From contig NZ_FNIN01000018.1 of assembly GCF_900104045.1 (NCBI RefSeq), forward strand, positions 1 through 35,259: a stretch of 35,259 nt of DNA, in the 5' to 3' direction. Both the position numbers and the translations under genes were made by a program. A model generated the notes under the pieces. It saw only the letters and a program-made list of their open reading frames with translations, had not been told where the DNA came from and made no database searches. The stretch comes from Desulfonauticus submarinus (GTDB taxonomy: Bacteria > Desulfobacterota > Desulfovibrionia > Desulfovibrionales > Desulfonatronovibrionaceae). Within the stretch, counting starts at the first letter, position 1, and each line of letters begins with the position of its first letter. Shown piece after piece: positions 17,920 through 27,739 of this stretch.

Positions 17920-17946
17920 TTAGCACTCACTCTTGACGAGTGCTAA
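17920..17946 (+). promoter_or_regulatory. CIRCE operator (HrcA-binding site)
   Basis: TTAGCACTC and GAGTGCTAA form a perfect 9-bp inverted repeat with a 9-base spacer, exactly the CIRCE consensus. It lies about 85 bases ahead of groES and overlaps the likely -35 element, so HrcA should repress groESL until heat stress. The hrcA gene is not in this window. Confidence 0.96.
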
Positions 17947-17961
17947 TAGCGTGCTTATATG
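17933..17961 (+). promoter_or_regulatory. Predicted sigma70-type promoter of groESL
   Basis: TTGACG (17933-17938) is followed after 17 bases by TATATG (17956-17961). The -35 hexamer lies within the spacer and right arm of CIRCE, which explains repression by steric block. The start site is inferred, not seen. Confidence 0.6.
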
Positions 17962-18030
17962 AGCCACCGTCTCAAGTATTAGTGTAAAAAATACAGTTTT
18001 GACAAGAAAAACCTTGAAGGAGGGATTGGT

Positions 18031-18318
18031 ATGAATCTGAAACCTTTACATGACAGAGTATTGGTAAAGCGTTTAGAAGAGGAAGAAGTTACAAAAGGTG
18101 GAATTATTATTCCTGACACTGCTAAGGAAAAGCCTATTAAAGGCGAGGTAGTAGCTGTAGGGCCTGGAAAGGTCTCTGATGATGGCAAAACAATTCCTAT
18201 GACTGTAAAAGTAGGAGACAAGATTCTCTTTAACAAATATGCTGGCACAGAAGTAAAGATTGAAGGTGTTGAGCACTTGGTTATGAGAGAAGATGATATT
18301 TTAGCTATTATTGAGTAA
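18031..18318 (+). CDS. groES: GroES co-chaperonin
   Basis: A 95-residue Hsp10 that forms the heptameric lid on GroEL. It opens with [17 protein letters not shown]. It has the mobile loop ([15 protein letters not shown]) and ends with [11 protein letters not shown]. Length and motifs are standard. A GAAGGAGGG site precedes the ATG. groEL follows after 28 bases; both are under the CIRCE promoter. Confidence 0.98.
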   Translation: MNLKPLHDRVLVKRLEEEEVTKGGIIIPDTAKEKPIKGEVVAVGPGKVSDDGKTIPMTVKVGDKILFNKYAGTEVKIEGVEHLVMREDDILAIIE

Positions 18319-18322
18319 TTAA

Positions 18323-19978
<1,656 letters not shown>

Positions 19979-20006
19979 TATTAATCTTCCAGTTAAGTTA
20001 TGCTTT

Positions 20007-20035
20007 AAAAAGGCCACCTATGGGTGGCCTTTTTT
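20007..20035 (+). terminator. Terminator of groESL
   Basis: An 8-bp GC-rich stem (AGGCCACC at 20011-20018 with GGTGGCCT at 20023-20030) has a TATG loop, is extended by AAAA/TTTT and ends in a T run. It lies about 30 bases after the groEL stop. Confidence 0.93.
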
Positions 20036-20069
20036 ATTGCTTCTTGCGTTTCTATGGCTTAACATTGAT

Positions 20070-20075
20070 TATAAT
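20070..20075 (+). promoter_or_regulatory. Candidate -10 element for the cobD-cobQ fusion gene
   Basis: A perfect TATAAT lies 26 bases before the ATG at 20102, between the groEL terminator and the gene. No good -35 is found at 16-18 bases (TTGCGT is 20 bases away). The leader it would give is too short for a cobalamin riboswitch. Confidence 0.35.
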
Positions 20076-20101
20076 TAATATAGATAAAAAGGTTGATTTT
20101 G

Positions 20102-22660
20102 ATGAGTATTGTGCATGGTGGAAATGTTTGGCGTATTGCTAGAGAATTAAAGTGCAAACCAGAAGAAATTTTTGATTTTTCAGCAAGTTTAAACCCCATT
20201 GGTCCGCCTAATTGGATAGAAGAAATTGGGAAGACTTTTTTATCTAAAGCTACTCATTATCCTGATATAGAATATTGGGAGCTTAGAGAGAAAGCGGCTT
20301 TTTATTATGGTGTAAAAATTAGCCAAATTTGGCCTCTTAACGGTTCTTCAGCTCTTTTTCCGTTGTTACCTTTTTTAAAAAAAGTAAAACAAATAATAAC
20401 GTTCCCTCCTTGTTTTGGAGAATATATTAGTATATTTTGTGAAAAAAAGCGCAAAATAAAGGTACATTTAGAGTCTGAAAATAATTTTTTATATCCATTT
20501 GATGACTTGGAGAAATGTTTGGAGTATCCATCTTTGGTTATTTTGGCCCATCCTAATAACCCAACAAATTCTTTGCTCGATTTTGGAGTAATTAAAAATT
20601 TAGCTAATAAATATCCTGAGAGTATTTTTGTTTTAGATTTAGCTTTTTGGGATTTTTTAGATCCACAATTTCAATTTAAACTCAATATTTTGCCTAATAT
20701 CGTTTATGTTTTTTCCTTGACTAAAATATTGGGATTGCCAGGAGTTAGAATAGGCTTTGTTGTAAGTTCTTCTCAAATTATTGAATCAGCCCAAAAGATG
20801 TTACCGCCTTGGTCTGTAGGTACTTGTGGTGTGGAGATTTCCAAAGCATATTTTTCTGATGATTTTTTTGTTGATCATACCAGACAAAGGGTTAAGCAAT
20901 TGCGCCAAGAATTGATTTCTTTTTTTCAAGAAATGGGGGCAAAAGTTTATCCCAGTTGTTCTAATTTTATTTTAATCCAACATGATAAAGCTAAACAATT
21001 AGCTAAATTTTGCTTTGAGCATAGAGTTATTCTCAGGGAGTGTGATTCTTTTGAGGGCTTAGGAGATAATTTTTTACGTATTGCTGTAAGACCTTTTTAT
21101 GAGCAGGAGCATTTGTTTCAGGTTGTAAGAGAGTTTTTTGGTCAAAAACAAGTTGTTAGGGGTAGAAGAAAGAATAAAAAAAATAAGAGTCCTAAGGTTT
21201 TAATGGTACAGGGAACGGCTTCGAATGTAGGTAAATCTTTTTTAGTAGCTGCTTTGGGTCGTATTTTGGCTAGAAAAGGTGTTAAGGTGGCTCCATTTAA
21301 AGCTCAAAACATGGCTTTAAACTCTTTTGTGACTAAAGATGGTTTAGAAATAGGACGAGCACAGGCTTTGCAGGCGCAAGCGTGTTTTTTAGAACCAGAT
21401 ATTAGAATGAATCCTATTCTTTTAAAGCCAAGTTCAGAGATAGGGGCGCAGGTGATAGTAAGAGGACAGCCTGTTTCCAATATGAGTGTGGAAGAATATA
21501 TTGCCTATAAGCCCAAAGCATTTGAGGTTGTAAAAGAATGTTTTAGAGAGTTGAGTTTAGAGTATGATGTTATTTTAGTAGAGGGGGCTGGTAGTCCTGT
21601 GGAAATAAATTTGAAAACCCATGATATTGTAAATATGAATTTTGCTCTGTGGGCAAAAGCTAAGGTTTTGTTGGTTGGGGACATAAATTTAGGAGGTATA
21701 TTTGCTTCTTTTTGGGGAACTTTTTCTCTTTTAACTAAGGAAGAACAAAATCTTATCTTAGGTTTTATTATAAATAAGTTTCGGGGGAGAAAAAGACTTT
21801 TAAATTCTGGCCTAGATTTTATTTATCAACTTACTGGCAAACCCGTATTGGGTATAATTCCTTATGTTTCTTTTAATCTTCCAGAAGAGGATTCTGTTAG
21901 TTTTAAACAAAAAACAAAGTTTTTTTCTCAGGCTAAGGATAGGGTAAAGATAGGTATTATAGATCTTCCTCATATTTCTAATTTTACTGATTTTGATGCC
22001 TTAAAAATGGAAATAGATGTAGATTGTTGTATCATTAGAAGCAAAGAAGATCTTTTAGATAATTTTGATGTGGTTATTATTCCAGGAACTAAAAATGTAT
22101 TTTTTGATTTAAAATTTTTGCATTCTTCGGGAATAGCTACTTGGCTTTTGGAGAATAAAGATAAGTTAGAGATAGTAGGCATTTGTGGTGGATATCAGAT
22201 GTTAGGAAGTGTAATTCAAGACGATAGTGGCTGGGAAGGTAAAGGAGAAATTAGCGGGTTAGGATTATTACCTGTTAAAACAGAGTTTAAATCCAAAAAA
22301 TCTTTATTTCAAACTAAGGGGAAAATTTTTTTTCAAGAAAAAACATTTGATGTTAGCGGCTACGAGATTCATCATGGTGAAACCAAACCTTTAAGTGACC
22401 TTCTGGTTTTTGGGTATAATGAAAAGAAAAAATCTTTGGGTTATAAAACAAAAAATGAAAAGATTTGGGGAACATATTTACATGGAATTTTTGATAATGA
22501 TGATTTTAGACATGCATGGTTAAACAATTTGAGGTCTCGAAAAGGTTTATCTATTTTAGAGCAAAGGCCCACTTATACTATTTCGCAAGAAATAGATAAA
22601 CTAGCTGATTTGGTTGAAGAAAATATAGAACTTGATTTATTAGATAAAATAATAGGCTAG
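20102..22660 (+). CDS. Fused threonine-phosphate decarboxylase (CobD) and cobyric acid synthase (CobQ)
   Basis: An 852-residue two-domain enzyme of cobalamin biosynthesis. Residues 1 to about 350 are a PLP aminotransferase-fold domain like CobD, which makes aminopropanol phosphate for the nucleotide loop. It opens with IVHGGNVWRIA and has K208 in FSLTKILGLPGVRIGF as the likely PLP lysine. A basic linker (RGRRKNKKNKSPK) leads to CobQ from about residue 363: the ATP-binding QGTASNVGKSFLVAALG, then a class-I glutamine amidotransferase with C695 in GICGGYQMLG and His in GYEIHHGE. CobQ amidates adenosylcobyrinate a,c-diamide. I chose ATG 20102, which has AAGG 9 bases upstream, over a TTG three codons earlier. 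No frameshift is seen. The gene abuts the convergent xerC stop with no spacer. Confidence 0.92.
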   Translation: MSIVHGGNVWRIARELKCKPEEIFDFSASLNPIGPPNWIEEIGKTFLSKATHYPDIEYWELREKAAFYYGVKISQIWPLNGSSALFPLLPFLKKVKQIITFPPCFGEYISIFCEKKRKIKVHLESENNFLYPFDDLEKCLEYPSLVILAHPNNPTNSLLDFGVIKNLANKYPESIFVLDLAFWDFLDPQFQFKLNILPNIVYVFSLTKILGLPGVRIGFVVSSSQIIESAQKMLPPWSVGTCGVEISKAYFSDDFFVDHTRQRVKQLRQELISFFQEMGAKVYPSCSNFILIQHDKAKQLAKFCFEHRVILRECDSFEGLGDNFLRIAVRPFYEQEHLFQVVREFFGQKQVVRGRRKNKKNKSPKVLMVQGTASNVGKSFLVAALGRILARKGVKVAPFKAQNMALNSFVTKDGLEIGRAQALQAQACFLEPDIRMNPILLKPSSEIGAQVIVRGQPVSNMSVEEYIAYKPKAFEVVKECFRELSLEYDVILVEGAGSPVEINLKTHDIVNMNFALWAKAKVLLVGDINLGGIFASFWGTFSLLTKEEQNLILGFIINKFRGRKRLLNSGLDFIYQLTGKPVLGIIPYVSFNLPEEDSVSFKQKTKFFSQAKDRVKIGIIDLPHISNFTDFDALKMEIDVDCCIIRSKEDLLDNFDVVIIPGTKNVFFDLKFLHSSGIATWLLENKDKLEIVGICGGYQMLGSVIQDDSGWEGKGEISGLGLLPVKTEFKSKKSLFQTKGKIFFQEKTFDVSGYEIHHGETKPLSDLLVFGYNEKKKSLGYKTKNEKIWGTYLHGIFDNDDFRHAWLNNLRSRKGLSILEQRPTYTISQEIDKLADLVEENIELDLLDKIIG

Positions 22661-23581
22661 TTATTTTTTTTTGGCCAAAGGATGGGCTGTGTCATAGATT
22701 TTCATAATATTATCTAAATTAAGGTGAGTATAACGCTGAGTTGTTGAGATTCTAGAATGTCCTAATAACTCTTGGACTGTTCTAAGATCAGCTCCTGCTT
22801 GCAGCAAATGGGTGGCAAATGAGTGTCGTAAAGTATGAGGGCTAATATTTAAATCTAGTTTTGCCTGTTGGGCAAGTTTAAGTAAAATTCGATTTGCTTC
22901 TCGTCGATTAAGTCTTTTCCCTCGCATGCCTAAGAAAAAAGCCTCTTCAGTGGGTTTTGGATTAAATGCTTGTCTTTGGTCAAGATAGTTTAAAAGCCGT
23001 TTATTGGCTTTGGAACTAATGGGTACCATTCGTTGTTTTTGACCTTTGCCTAAAACTATGACTATATTTTGTCCAAGATCAATATCTCCTAGGTTCAACC
23101 CTATGGCTTCACTAATCCTTAGGCCAGAACCATAGATCAACTCTGCTAAAGCCAAATTTCTAAGGTTTTTAGGTGTTGGTTCTAGATCAGTTTCTAATAA
23201 GGTTAATATTTGATCTATATTTAAGACACGGGGTATTTTCTTATCTTGTTTAGGGTTTTTAATTCCTAAAATTGGATTTTTAGATATTTTTTTTCTTTTT
23301 AAAAGAAAATTAAAAAATGTTCGCAAAGAAGAAAGTTTGCGAGCCATAGAACTTTTTTGTAAATTTTTTGCATATAAGGAACTTAGATAGGATAAAATAT
23401 CATTTTTTTCAATATGTTGAGGAGAATCGAGGGTTTTAGCAACTGATTGCAAATATGATTCAAAATCTATTAAATCCCTACCATAAGCACTTATGGTGGC
23501 TTTAGAATATCCTTTTTCTACATCTAAATAAGCTAAAAAGATTTGTAAGTTAATTGGTAGGTTTTCTTCTGTCCAAGACAT
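22661..23581 (-). CDS. xerC: Tyrosine recombinase XerC
   Basis: A site-specific recombinase of about 306 residues that resolves chromosome dimers at dif. An N-terminal SAM-like core-binding domain precedes the catalytic domain. Catalytic residues are visible: Arg in SGLRISEAIGL, Lys in GKGQKQRMVPI, HTLRHSFATHLL, GHSRISTTQ and Tyr in QRYTHL. The C-terminal KIYDTAHPLAKK resembles XerC rather than XerD. The frame opens 27 bases upstream at a TTG (23608); I prefer ATG 23581, though neither has a clear ribosome site. Both overlap the end of the upstream GGDEF gene. It is the last gene of a six-gene operon. Confidence 0.92.
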   Translation of the reverse strand: MSWTEENLPINLQIFLAYLDVEKGYSKATISAYGRDLIDFESYLQSVAKTLDSPQHIEKNDILSYLSSLYAKNLQKSSMARKLSSLRTFFNFLLKRKKISKNPILGIKNPKQDKKIPRVLNIDQILTLLETDLEPTPKNLRNLALAELIYGSGLRISEAIGLNLGDIDLGQNIVIVLGKGQKQRMVPISSKANKRLLNYLDQRQAFNPKPTEEAFFLGMRGKRLNRREANRILLKLAQQAKLDLNISPHTLRHSFATHLLQAGADLRTVQELLGHSRISTTQRYTHLNLDNIMKIYDTAHPLAKKK

Positions 23582-24476
23582 AGCAACTTTTGGGGTTTTC
23601 TTTGGCAATTTTTTTAAGATTCATAGCAATTTGGGCAGCTTCTCCATAGTGTTTTAATTGCCCATAATTGAAAACTACGGCAATAGAAATAGCCATAAAT
23701 GGAAATTCTCTGATATTACCTTGTCTATCTGTAGAGCGAATATAGCCATTTTCTCTATCTTTAGGATCATAAAAATTGGGCACAATGCTATCAAAACTGC
23801 TTATTATCATTTTACAGGCTTGCTCAACTTTTTGAGGAGATACAATAAAGACAAAATCGTCTCCTCCTACATGTCCGACAAAACTATTTTGTCCGCCAAA
23901 AGCCCTAATGGTGTTTACAATAATTCTGGCTGTCATCATAAGTACTTCATCGCCTCTAGAAAAGCCATATTTATCGTTAAAAGATTTAAAATAATCTAAA
24001 TCAACATAGGCAAGGGCAAATTCTTTTTTTTGATCTATAAGGCTTTGAATTTTTTGAATAATAGACGTATTTCCTGGAAGTTTAGTGAGGGGATTGGCAT
24101 CTAATGCCCTGGCTGCTCTACTGAGTACTAGATGTAAACGAGGTTCCACAATTGTAGGATTAATTGGTTTTAGAATAAAGTCATCAGCTTCTAGATGACA
24201 GAAATTTATGGATTTTAATTCATTTTGGTTTAGAATCAACACTACAGGAACTTGTCTATATACATTTTCACTTTTAAATAGACCTACAAGTTCAAATGCA
24301 CTAATATCCTTTATTGCACTATCAATTAGAAGTAGCCCTGGGGGACTATTAAAAAGATATTCTATTGCTCCTGTTCCTCGTTCAAAGATAGACCAATTAG
24401 CTTCAGGCAAGATTTTTTTTAATTCTTGGAACAAGTCATTGGAATTAGAAATAAGAAAAAAGTCTTTTTTTTGCAT
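23550..24476 (-). CDS. Receiver-like plus GGDEF domain protein
   Basis: A 308-residue predicted cytoplasmic signalling protein. Residues 1-115 resemble a response-regulator receiver: D52 in LLLIDS and K103 in FILKPIN are present, but the N-terminal acidic pair is not obvious. Residues 125-300 form a GGDEF domain with DLDYFKSFNDKYG and the signature GGDDF at 204-208, Asp replacing the usual Glu. No RxxD inhibitory site is seen in front of the signature. It is either a diguanylate cyclase or a degenerate c-di-GMP-related domain. It starts two bases after the HDOD gene and overlaps xerC. Confidence 0.85.
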   Translation of the reverse strand: MQKKDFFLISNSNDLFQELKKILPEANWSIFERGTGAIEYLFNSPPGLLLIDSAIKDISAFELVGLFKSENVYRQVPVVLILNQNELKSINFCHLEADDFILKPINPTIVEPRLHLVLSRAARALDANPLTKLPGNTSIIQKIQSLIDQKKEFALAYVDLDYFKSFNDKYGFSRGDEVLMMTARIIVNTIRAFGGQNSFVGHVGGDDFVFIVSPQKVEQACKMIISSFDSIVPNFYDPKDRENGYIRSTDRQGNIREFPFMAISIAVVFNYGQLKHYGEAAQIAMNLKKIAKENPKSCYVLDRRKPTN

Positions 24477-24478
24477 TT

Positions 24479-25318
24479 TTATTCTTCGGGGTTAAATCCA
24501 GAGAGTTCTAAAAATTCATCTGCCAATTCATCTAAAATTGCTTCAAAGGTTTTTGAAGAGAGTTTTAAGATTTTGCATGCTTCTGGATATAGTTTACTTG
24601 CATGGTCGTCTCCTGCAAAACCAACTTCAAAAACTCTAGTAATAAAGTCAGCTAAGTGTACTACCGCTGCCATTTCAGGATAATATTGGGCGCTTTTAAT
24701 TTGATGATGCCAAGCTAAACCTTCTTTAAGTCTTAAGGGCAAGTTCCAGTAGTCTGCCAACCAGGCATTTATTCTATCGTGTCCAAAGCCCATAACTTTT
24801 TTTTCTGCCACATAATAAGGAATATCTTCTTTTTTTACTAATTCTTCTACTTCTTTTTTTAATTCAGGAAGTTGAACAAGGGCAATGACTTTGCCTAAAT
24901 CGTGTAATAATCCTCCTACAGCATATTCTTCAGGGTCTTTTAGACCAACTGTTTTGGCAATTGTAGAAGCAGCTAAGGCACATCCCAGACTATGTTCCCA
25001 AAGTCCTACCATAGATTTATTCATAATATCAAAGACAGATGTGCTGATAATAAGACCTTTAATTACATTAAAGCCAAGTAGAACTAAGGCATGTTGGATT
25101 GTTGAGATGCGGCGGGGGAAACCATATATTGGAGAATTTACCATTTTTAACACCTTAGCTGATAGAACTTGGTCCTTGGAAATAACATTGGCAATTTTTT
25201 CAGTAGAGACAGTTGGATCTTCTACTAATTTGCTAACTTCTTCTAAAACTTGGGGCAGGGTTGGTAGGTCTTTAACTGCCAAGACTTTCTTTTTAGATTC
25301 CAAGCGTAAATCTTCCAT
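24479..25318 (-). CDS. HDOD domain signalling protein
   Basis: A 279-residue protein with an HDOD domain covering most of its length: LPTLPQVLEEVSKLVEDP, NSPIYGFPRRISTIQHALVLLG and LLHDLGKVIALVQ. HDOD proteins are usually regulatory and often act with c-di-GMP or two-component systems. There is no extra output domain. The ATG overlaps the preceding gene's stop by one base, with GGGGAAGAG upstream. Placed before a GGDEF protein, it likely works in the same pathway. Confidence 0.9.
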   Translation of the reverse strand: MEDLRLESKKKVLAVKDLPTLPQVLEEVSKLVEDPTVSTEKIANVISKDQVLSAKVLKMVNSPIYGFPRRISTIQHALVLLGFNVIKGLIISTSVFDIMNKSMVGLWEHSLGCALAASTIAKTVGLKDPEEYAVGGLLHDLGKVIALVQLPELKKEVEELVKKEDIPYYVAEKKVMGFGHDRINAWLADYWNLPLRLKEGLAWHHQIKSAQYYPEMAAVVHLADFITRVFEVGFAGDDHASKLYPEACKILKLSSKTFEAILDELADEFLELSGFNPEE

Positions 25319-25662
25319 TACTCTTCCCCTTTTGAGGCTTGTTGCTCTAATGCTGCTTTTTGTTTAAAATAATTTTGAATGAGTTTTTTTATTTTTTGCA
25401 TAAATTGGTCATCTTTGTAATATCTAAATAAATAATCCAGGCGTTCAATGCGTTTAGTATAAGATGGACTTGAAGCTATTCCATCTAAATCAAGGGGAGT
25501 GCCTTTGACTGTAATATATTTTATCCCTTTGGATTCAATAATCCTAATTATGTTTTCATTTAAAGTTGCTCCAGCTGCTAAAAGAACTTGACCTGTTTCT
25601 AAAGTGACAGGCTTTTCTAAAACCATACCTGCTTGAGCAAGATTTATAGGAATTTTTTGCAT
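25318..25662 (-). CDS. Small protein resembling the N-terminal domain of HD-GYP proteins
   Basis: A 114-residue soluble protein. Residues 5-55 (LAQAGMVLEKPV, then LLAAGATLNENIIRIIESKGI) resemble the small domain found at the N-terminus of many HD-GYP phosphodiesterases. The C-terminal part is basic and helical (FRYYKDDQFMQKIKKLIQNY), and no HD or GYP motif follows. GGAG lies 9 bases before the ATG. It is coupled to the HDOD gene. Its function is unknown; it may be a detached sensor or partner domain for the HDOD protein. Confidence 0.75.
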   Translation of the reverse strand: MQKIPINLAQAGMVLEKPVTLETGQVLLAAGATLNENIIRIIESKGIKYITVKGTPLDLDGIASSPSYTKRIERLDYLFRYYKDDQFMQKIKKLIQNYFKQKAALEQQASKGEE

Positions 25663-25679
25663 TTTTCATAACTCCTACT

Positions 25680-26786
25680 TTATTTTAGACAAAAATACAT
25701 TCCTGCAAGTCTTTGAATGATGCCCTTTATCTCCATTTGAATTAGTAAGCCACTAATTTCAGCTATAGATAAATTTAAGGATTGGCTAATTTCTTCTATA
25801 TGGAGCTTATCTTGGTTTTGCAAGAGGTGGTAAATATTTTTTTCATTTTCAGAAAGATGCTCTATGGTATGATTTTCTTTTTTGTTTTGAGGGAAGTTGA
25901 TTTGTAAGGAAAGTGTTTCTAAAATATCTTCTGTTTGTTGTACCAAGTAAGCTCCTTCTTGGATAAGACGGTTGCAACCTTCAAAACTGTACATTTTAGT
26001 AGTTCCAGGAACAGCAAATATCTCTCTGCCATATTCTAAAGCATATTTAGCAGTAATAAGCGCACCACTTTTTTTAGGTGCTTCCACTACTACAACCCCA
26101 GAACAAAGACCACTAATTATTCTATTGCGAGAGGGGAAATTTTGTGGTTCTGGAGTAGTATTGGGTAGATATTCAGATAAGATTAGACCATTATTTGCTA
26201 TGTCTTTTTGTAACTTAGAGTTTTGATAGGGGTAATTTATATTCACTCCACATCCAAGTACTGCTATTGTTTTTCCTTTATGTAAAAGAGCTGCCTTATG
26301 AGCAGCAGCATCAATACCTAAGGCCAAACCAGATACTACGCATATTCCATTGGCACTTAAATTAGAAGCTATTTCCTGGGCCATTTTGAGGCCATAGGTA
26401 CTGGCCTTTCGTGACCCAACTAAGGCTATTTTAGGATAAGACAATAAGTTAATGTCTCCTTGATAAAATAAAATAGATGGGGGAGTAGAGATTTCTTTTA
26501 ATAGTTCTGGATAGATGTCATCAGTTAAAAGTATATACTTGACGTTAGATTTCTTGATAAGTTGTATTTTTTGTTCAGCTAAATTTTGAATTTTAGCTTT
26601 ATGACTTTGCGATAATTCTATGGTTTTAGAAGTTAGATTCTTTAAAACCTTATCAATATTTTTCCACGCTTGACTCGCTAGATGGGTAATAGAGATGATT
26701 TTTTTTATAGAAGCTGGCCCAATGCCTTTTATTGAGGTTAAACATAAAAAGGCAAAAAGCTCTTGTTCTGTATCCAGGCTGTTCAT
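25680..26786 (-). CDS. dprA: DNA processing protein DprA
   Basis: A 368-residue protein that binds incoming single-stranded DNA and loads RecA during natural transformation. A helix-hairpin-helix-like N-terminus (TSIKGIGPASIKKI) precedes the Rossmann-type core with ALVGSRKASTYGLKMAQ, CVVSGLALGIDAAAH and VVVEAPKKSGALITA. A C-terminal winged helix (about 305-365) follows. The length is complete. Its ATG overlaps the stop of the upstream gene (ATGA). No other competence genes are in the window. Confidence 0.96.
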   Translation of the reverse strand: MNSLDTEQELFAFLCLTSIKGIGPASIKKIISITHLASQAWKNIDKVLKNLTSKTIELSQSHKAKIQNLAEQKIQLIKKSNVKYILLTDDIYPELLKEISTPPSILFYQGDINLLSYPKIALVGSRKASTYGLKMAQEIASNLSANGICVVSGLALGIDAAAHKAALLHKGKTIAVLGCGVNINYPYQNSKLQKDIANNGLILSEYLPNTTPEPQNFPSRNRIISGLCSGVVVVEAPKKSGALITAKYALEYGREIFAVPGTTKMYSFEGCNRLIQEGAYLVQQTEDILETLSLQINFPQNKKENHTIEHLSENEKNIYHLLQNQDKLHIEEISQSLNLSIAEISGLLIQMEIKGIIQRLAGMYFCLK

Positions 26787-27538
26787 TGAAGCATTTTAAG
26801 TTTTTTCTTAGCCTTGGCTACAACGTCACTTTTGGGGTAGTCCTGAAGAAGAATTTTTAGATAAAATTTAGCATTCTCTTTGTCCCCTAACTCAGCATAA
26901 GCATAGGCAATTTTTAATAAAGCATGAGATGCTTTGTAATGTGTAGGATAAGAATTAACAATTCGTTTAAAGGTTAGAATAGATTTGGCATATTTGCCCT
27001 CACCATAATAACTTTCTCCTATCCAATAAAGGGCATTAGGAACTAATTTACTTTTAGGATAAAATTTTAAAATATTGTTTAACACAGTACGTCCTTTTTT
27101 TAATTTATTAGCTAAAATTAAAGAAAGGCCTTTTTGATATAAAAAGTTATCTGACTGCGTTAGGTTTGATTCTTGCTCGCTTACAGAAATATTATTTGTC
27201 TTATTTGAAGAAATATCATGAATATTGCTATTGGTGGTTAAAGTAGAATTTTGCGCATTGCTTTCTAACTTAGATATTTTTTGTTCAAGTAAAACTGTTT
27301 TACTTTCTAGGTTACCAACTTTTTGCTGAAGTTGAAGAATTTGATTAGAGTTTTTATCTATTGCTTTTTTTTGCTTTAAAAGCTGGTGTTTAAAGTTTAA
27401 AGAATTTTCTTCTAGACTTTCCATACGCCACTCTAAAGATTTTGAATTTTGTTGCTTTGGTTGGTGCAAAGAACATCCTATGCTTAACAATACACTTATA
27501 AATAATACGCTCGCTTTCGTGTTTTTATACTCAAACAT
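26783..27538 (-). CDS. ybgF: YbgF/CpoB-like lipoprotein with coiled coil and TPR repeats
   Basis: A 251-residue envelope protein. The N-terminus has a hydrophobic segment ending in a lipobox-like LLSIGCS, predicting an outer-membrane lipoprotein. Residues 40-100 are a Gln/Lys/Leu heptad coiled coil; residues 130-250 hold TPR-like units (ALYWIGESYYGEGKYAKSIL, then HALLKIAYAYAELGDKENAK). This is the layout of Tol-Pal-associated CpoB (YbgF), which links cell-wall synthesis and outer-membrane constriction. The tol and pal genes are not next to it here. It is the first gene of the dprA-xerC operon; AGGA precedes the ATG. Confidence 0.85.
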   Translation of the reverse strand: MFEYKNTKASVLFISVLLSIGCSLHQPKQQNSKSLEWRMESLEENSLNFKHQLLKQKKAIDKNSNQILQLQQKVGNLESKTVLLEQKISKLESNAQNSTLTTNSNIHDISSNKTNNISVSEQESNLTQSDNFLYQKGLSLILANKLKKGRTVLNNILKFYPKSKLVPNALYWIGESYYGEGKYAKSILTFKRIVNSYPTHYKASHALLKIAYAYAELGDKENAKFYLKILLQDYPKSDVVAKAKKKLKMLQ

Positions 27539-27681
27539 AATTTATTCCTTTTTTATTATTAAATCTAAATATTTTTTATTCTACTCTAAAAATAATTTTC
27601 TTTCAAGAATAGAAATTAGAAACAAATTCCAAATTTCAAAATAGCTAACTAAGATATTAACCTGAAAATGAAATTCTCCTC

Positions 27682-27709
27682 TTGACCTATAAGATAAAGG
27701 CATTATTAG
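27682..27709 (+). promoter_or_regulatory. Candidate promoter of the Tat-exported iron-sulfur protein gene
   Basis: TTGACC (27682-27687) followed after 16 bases by TATTAG (27704-27709) is a plausible sigma70-type pair, 30 bases before the chosen start. A weak palindrome (TAGTT, 9 bases, AACTA; 27707-27725) overlaps it. The rest of the 27539-27681 spacer is AT-rich, with nothing else recognisable. Confidence 0.35.
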
Positions 27710-27739
27710 TTGATAATGTTAACTATGGAGGCAAAGAAA

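Larger units (their letters stand above)
17711..18030. other. 320-base intergenic region before groES
   Basis: It holds the terminator of the chemoreceptor gene, then an AT-rich stretch (about 17786-17919) with no convincing coding capacity, then the CIRCE operator, the groESL promoter and an untranslated leader. The leader ends in a strong GAAGGAGGG ribosome site. A 60-codon frame on the minus strand here has no recognisable features and I do not treat it as a gene. Confidence 0.8.

Noticed and set aside
20036-20101. Possible cobalamin riboswitch ahead of the cobD-cobQ gene
   Set aside because: Only 66 bases lie between the groEL terminator and the start codon, too short for the riboswitch, and no B12-box-like sequence is seen.
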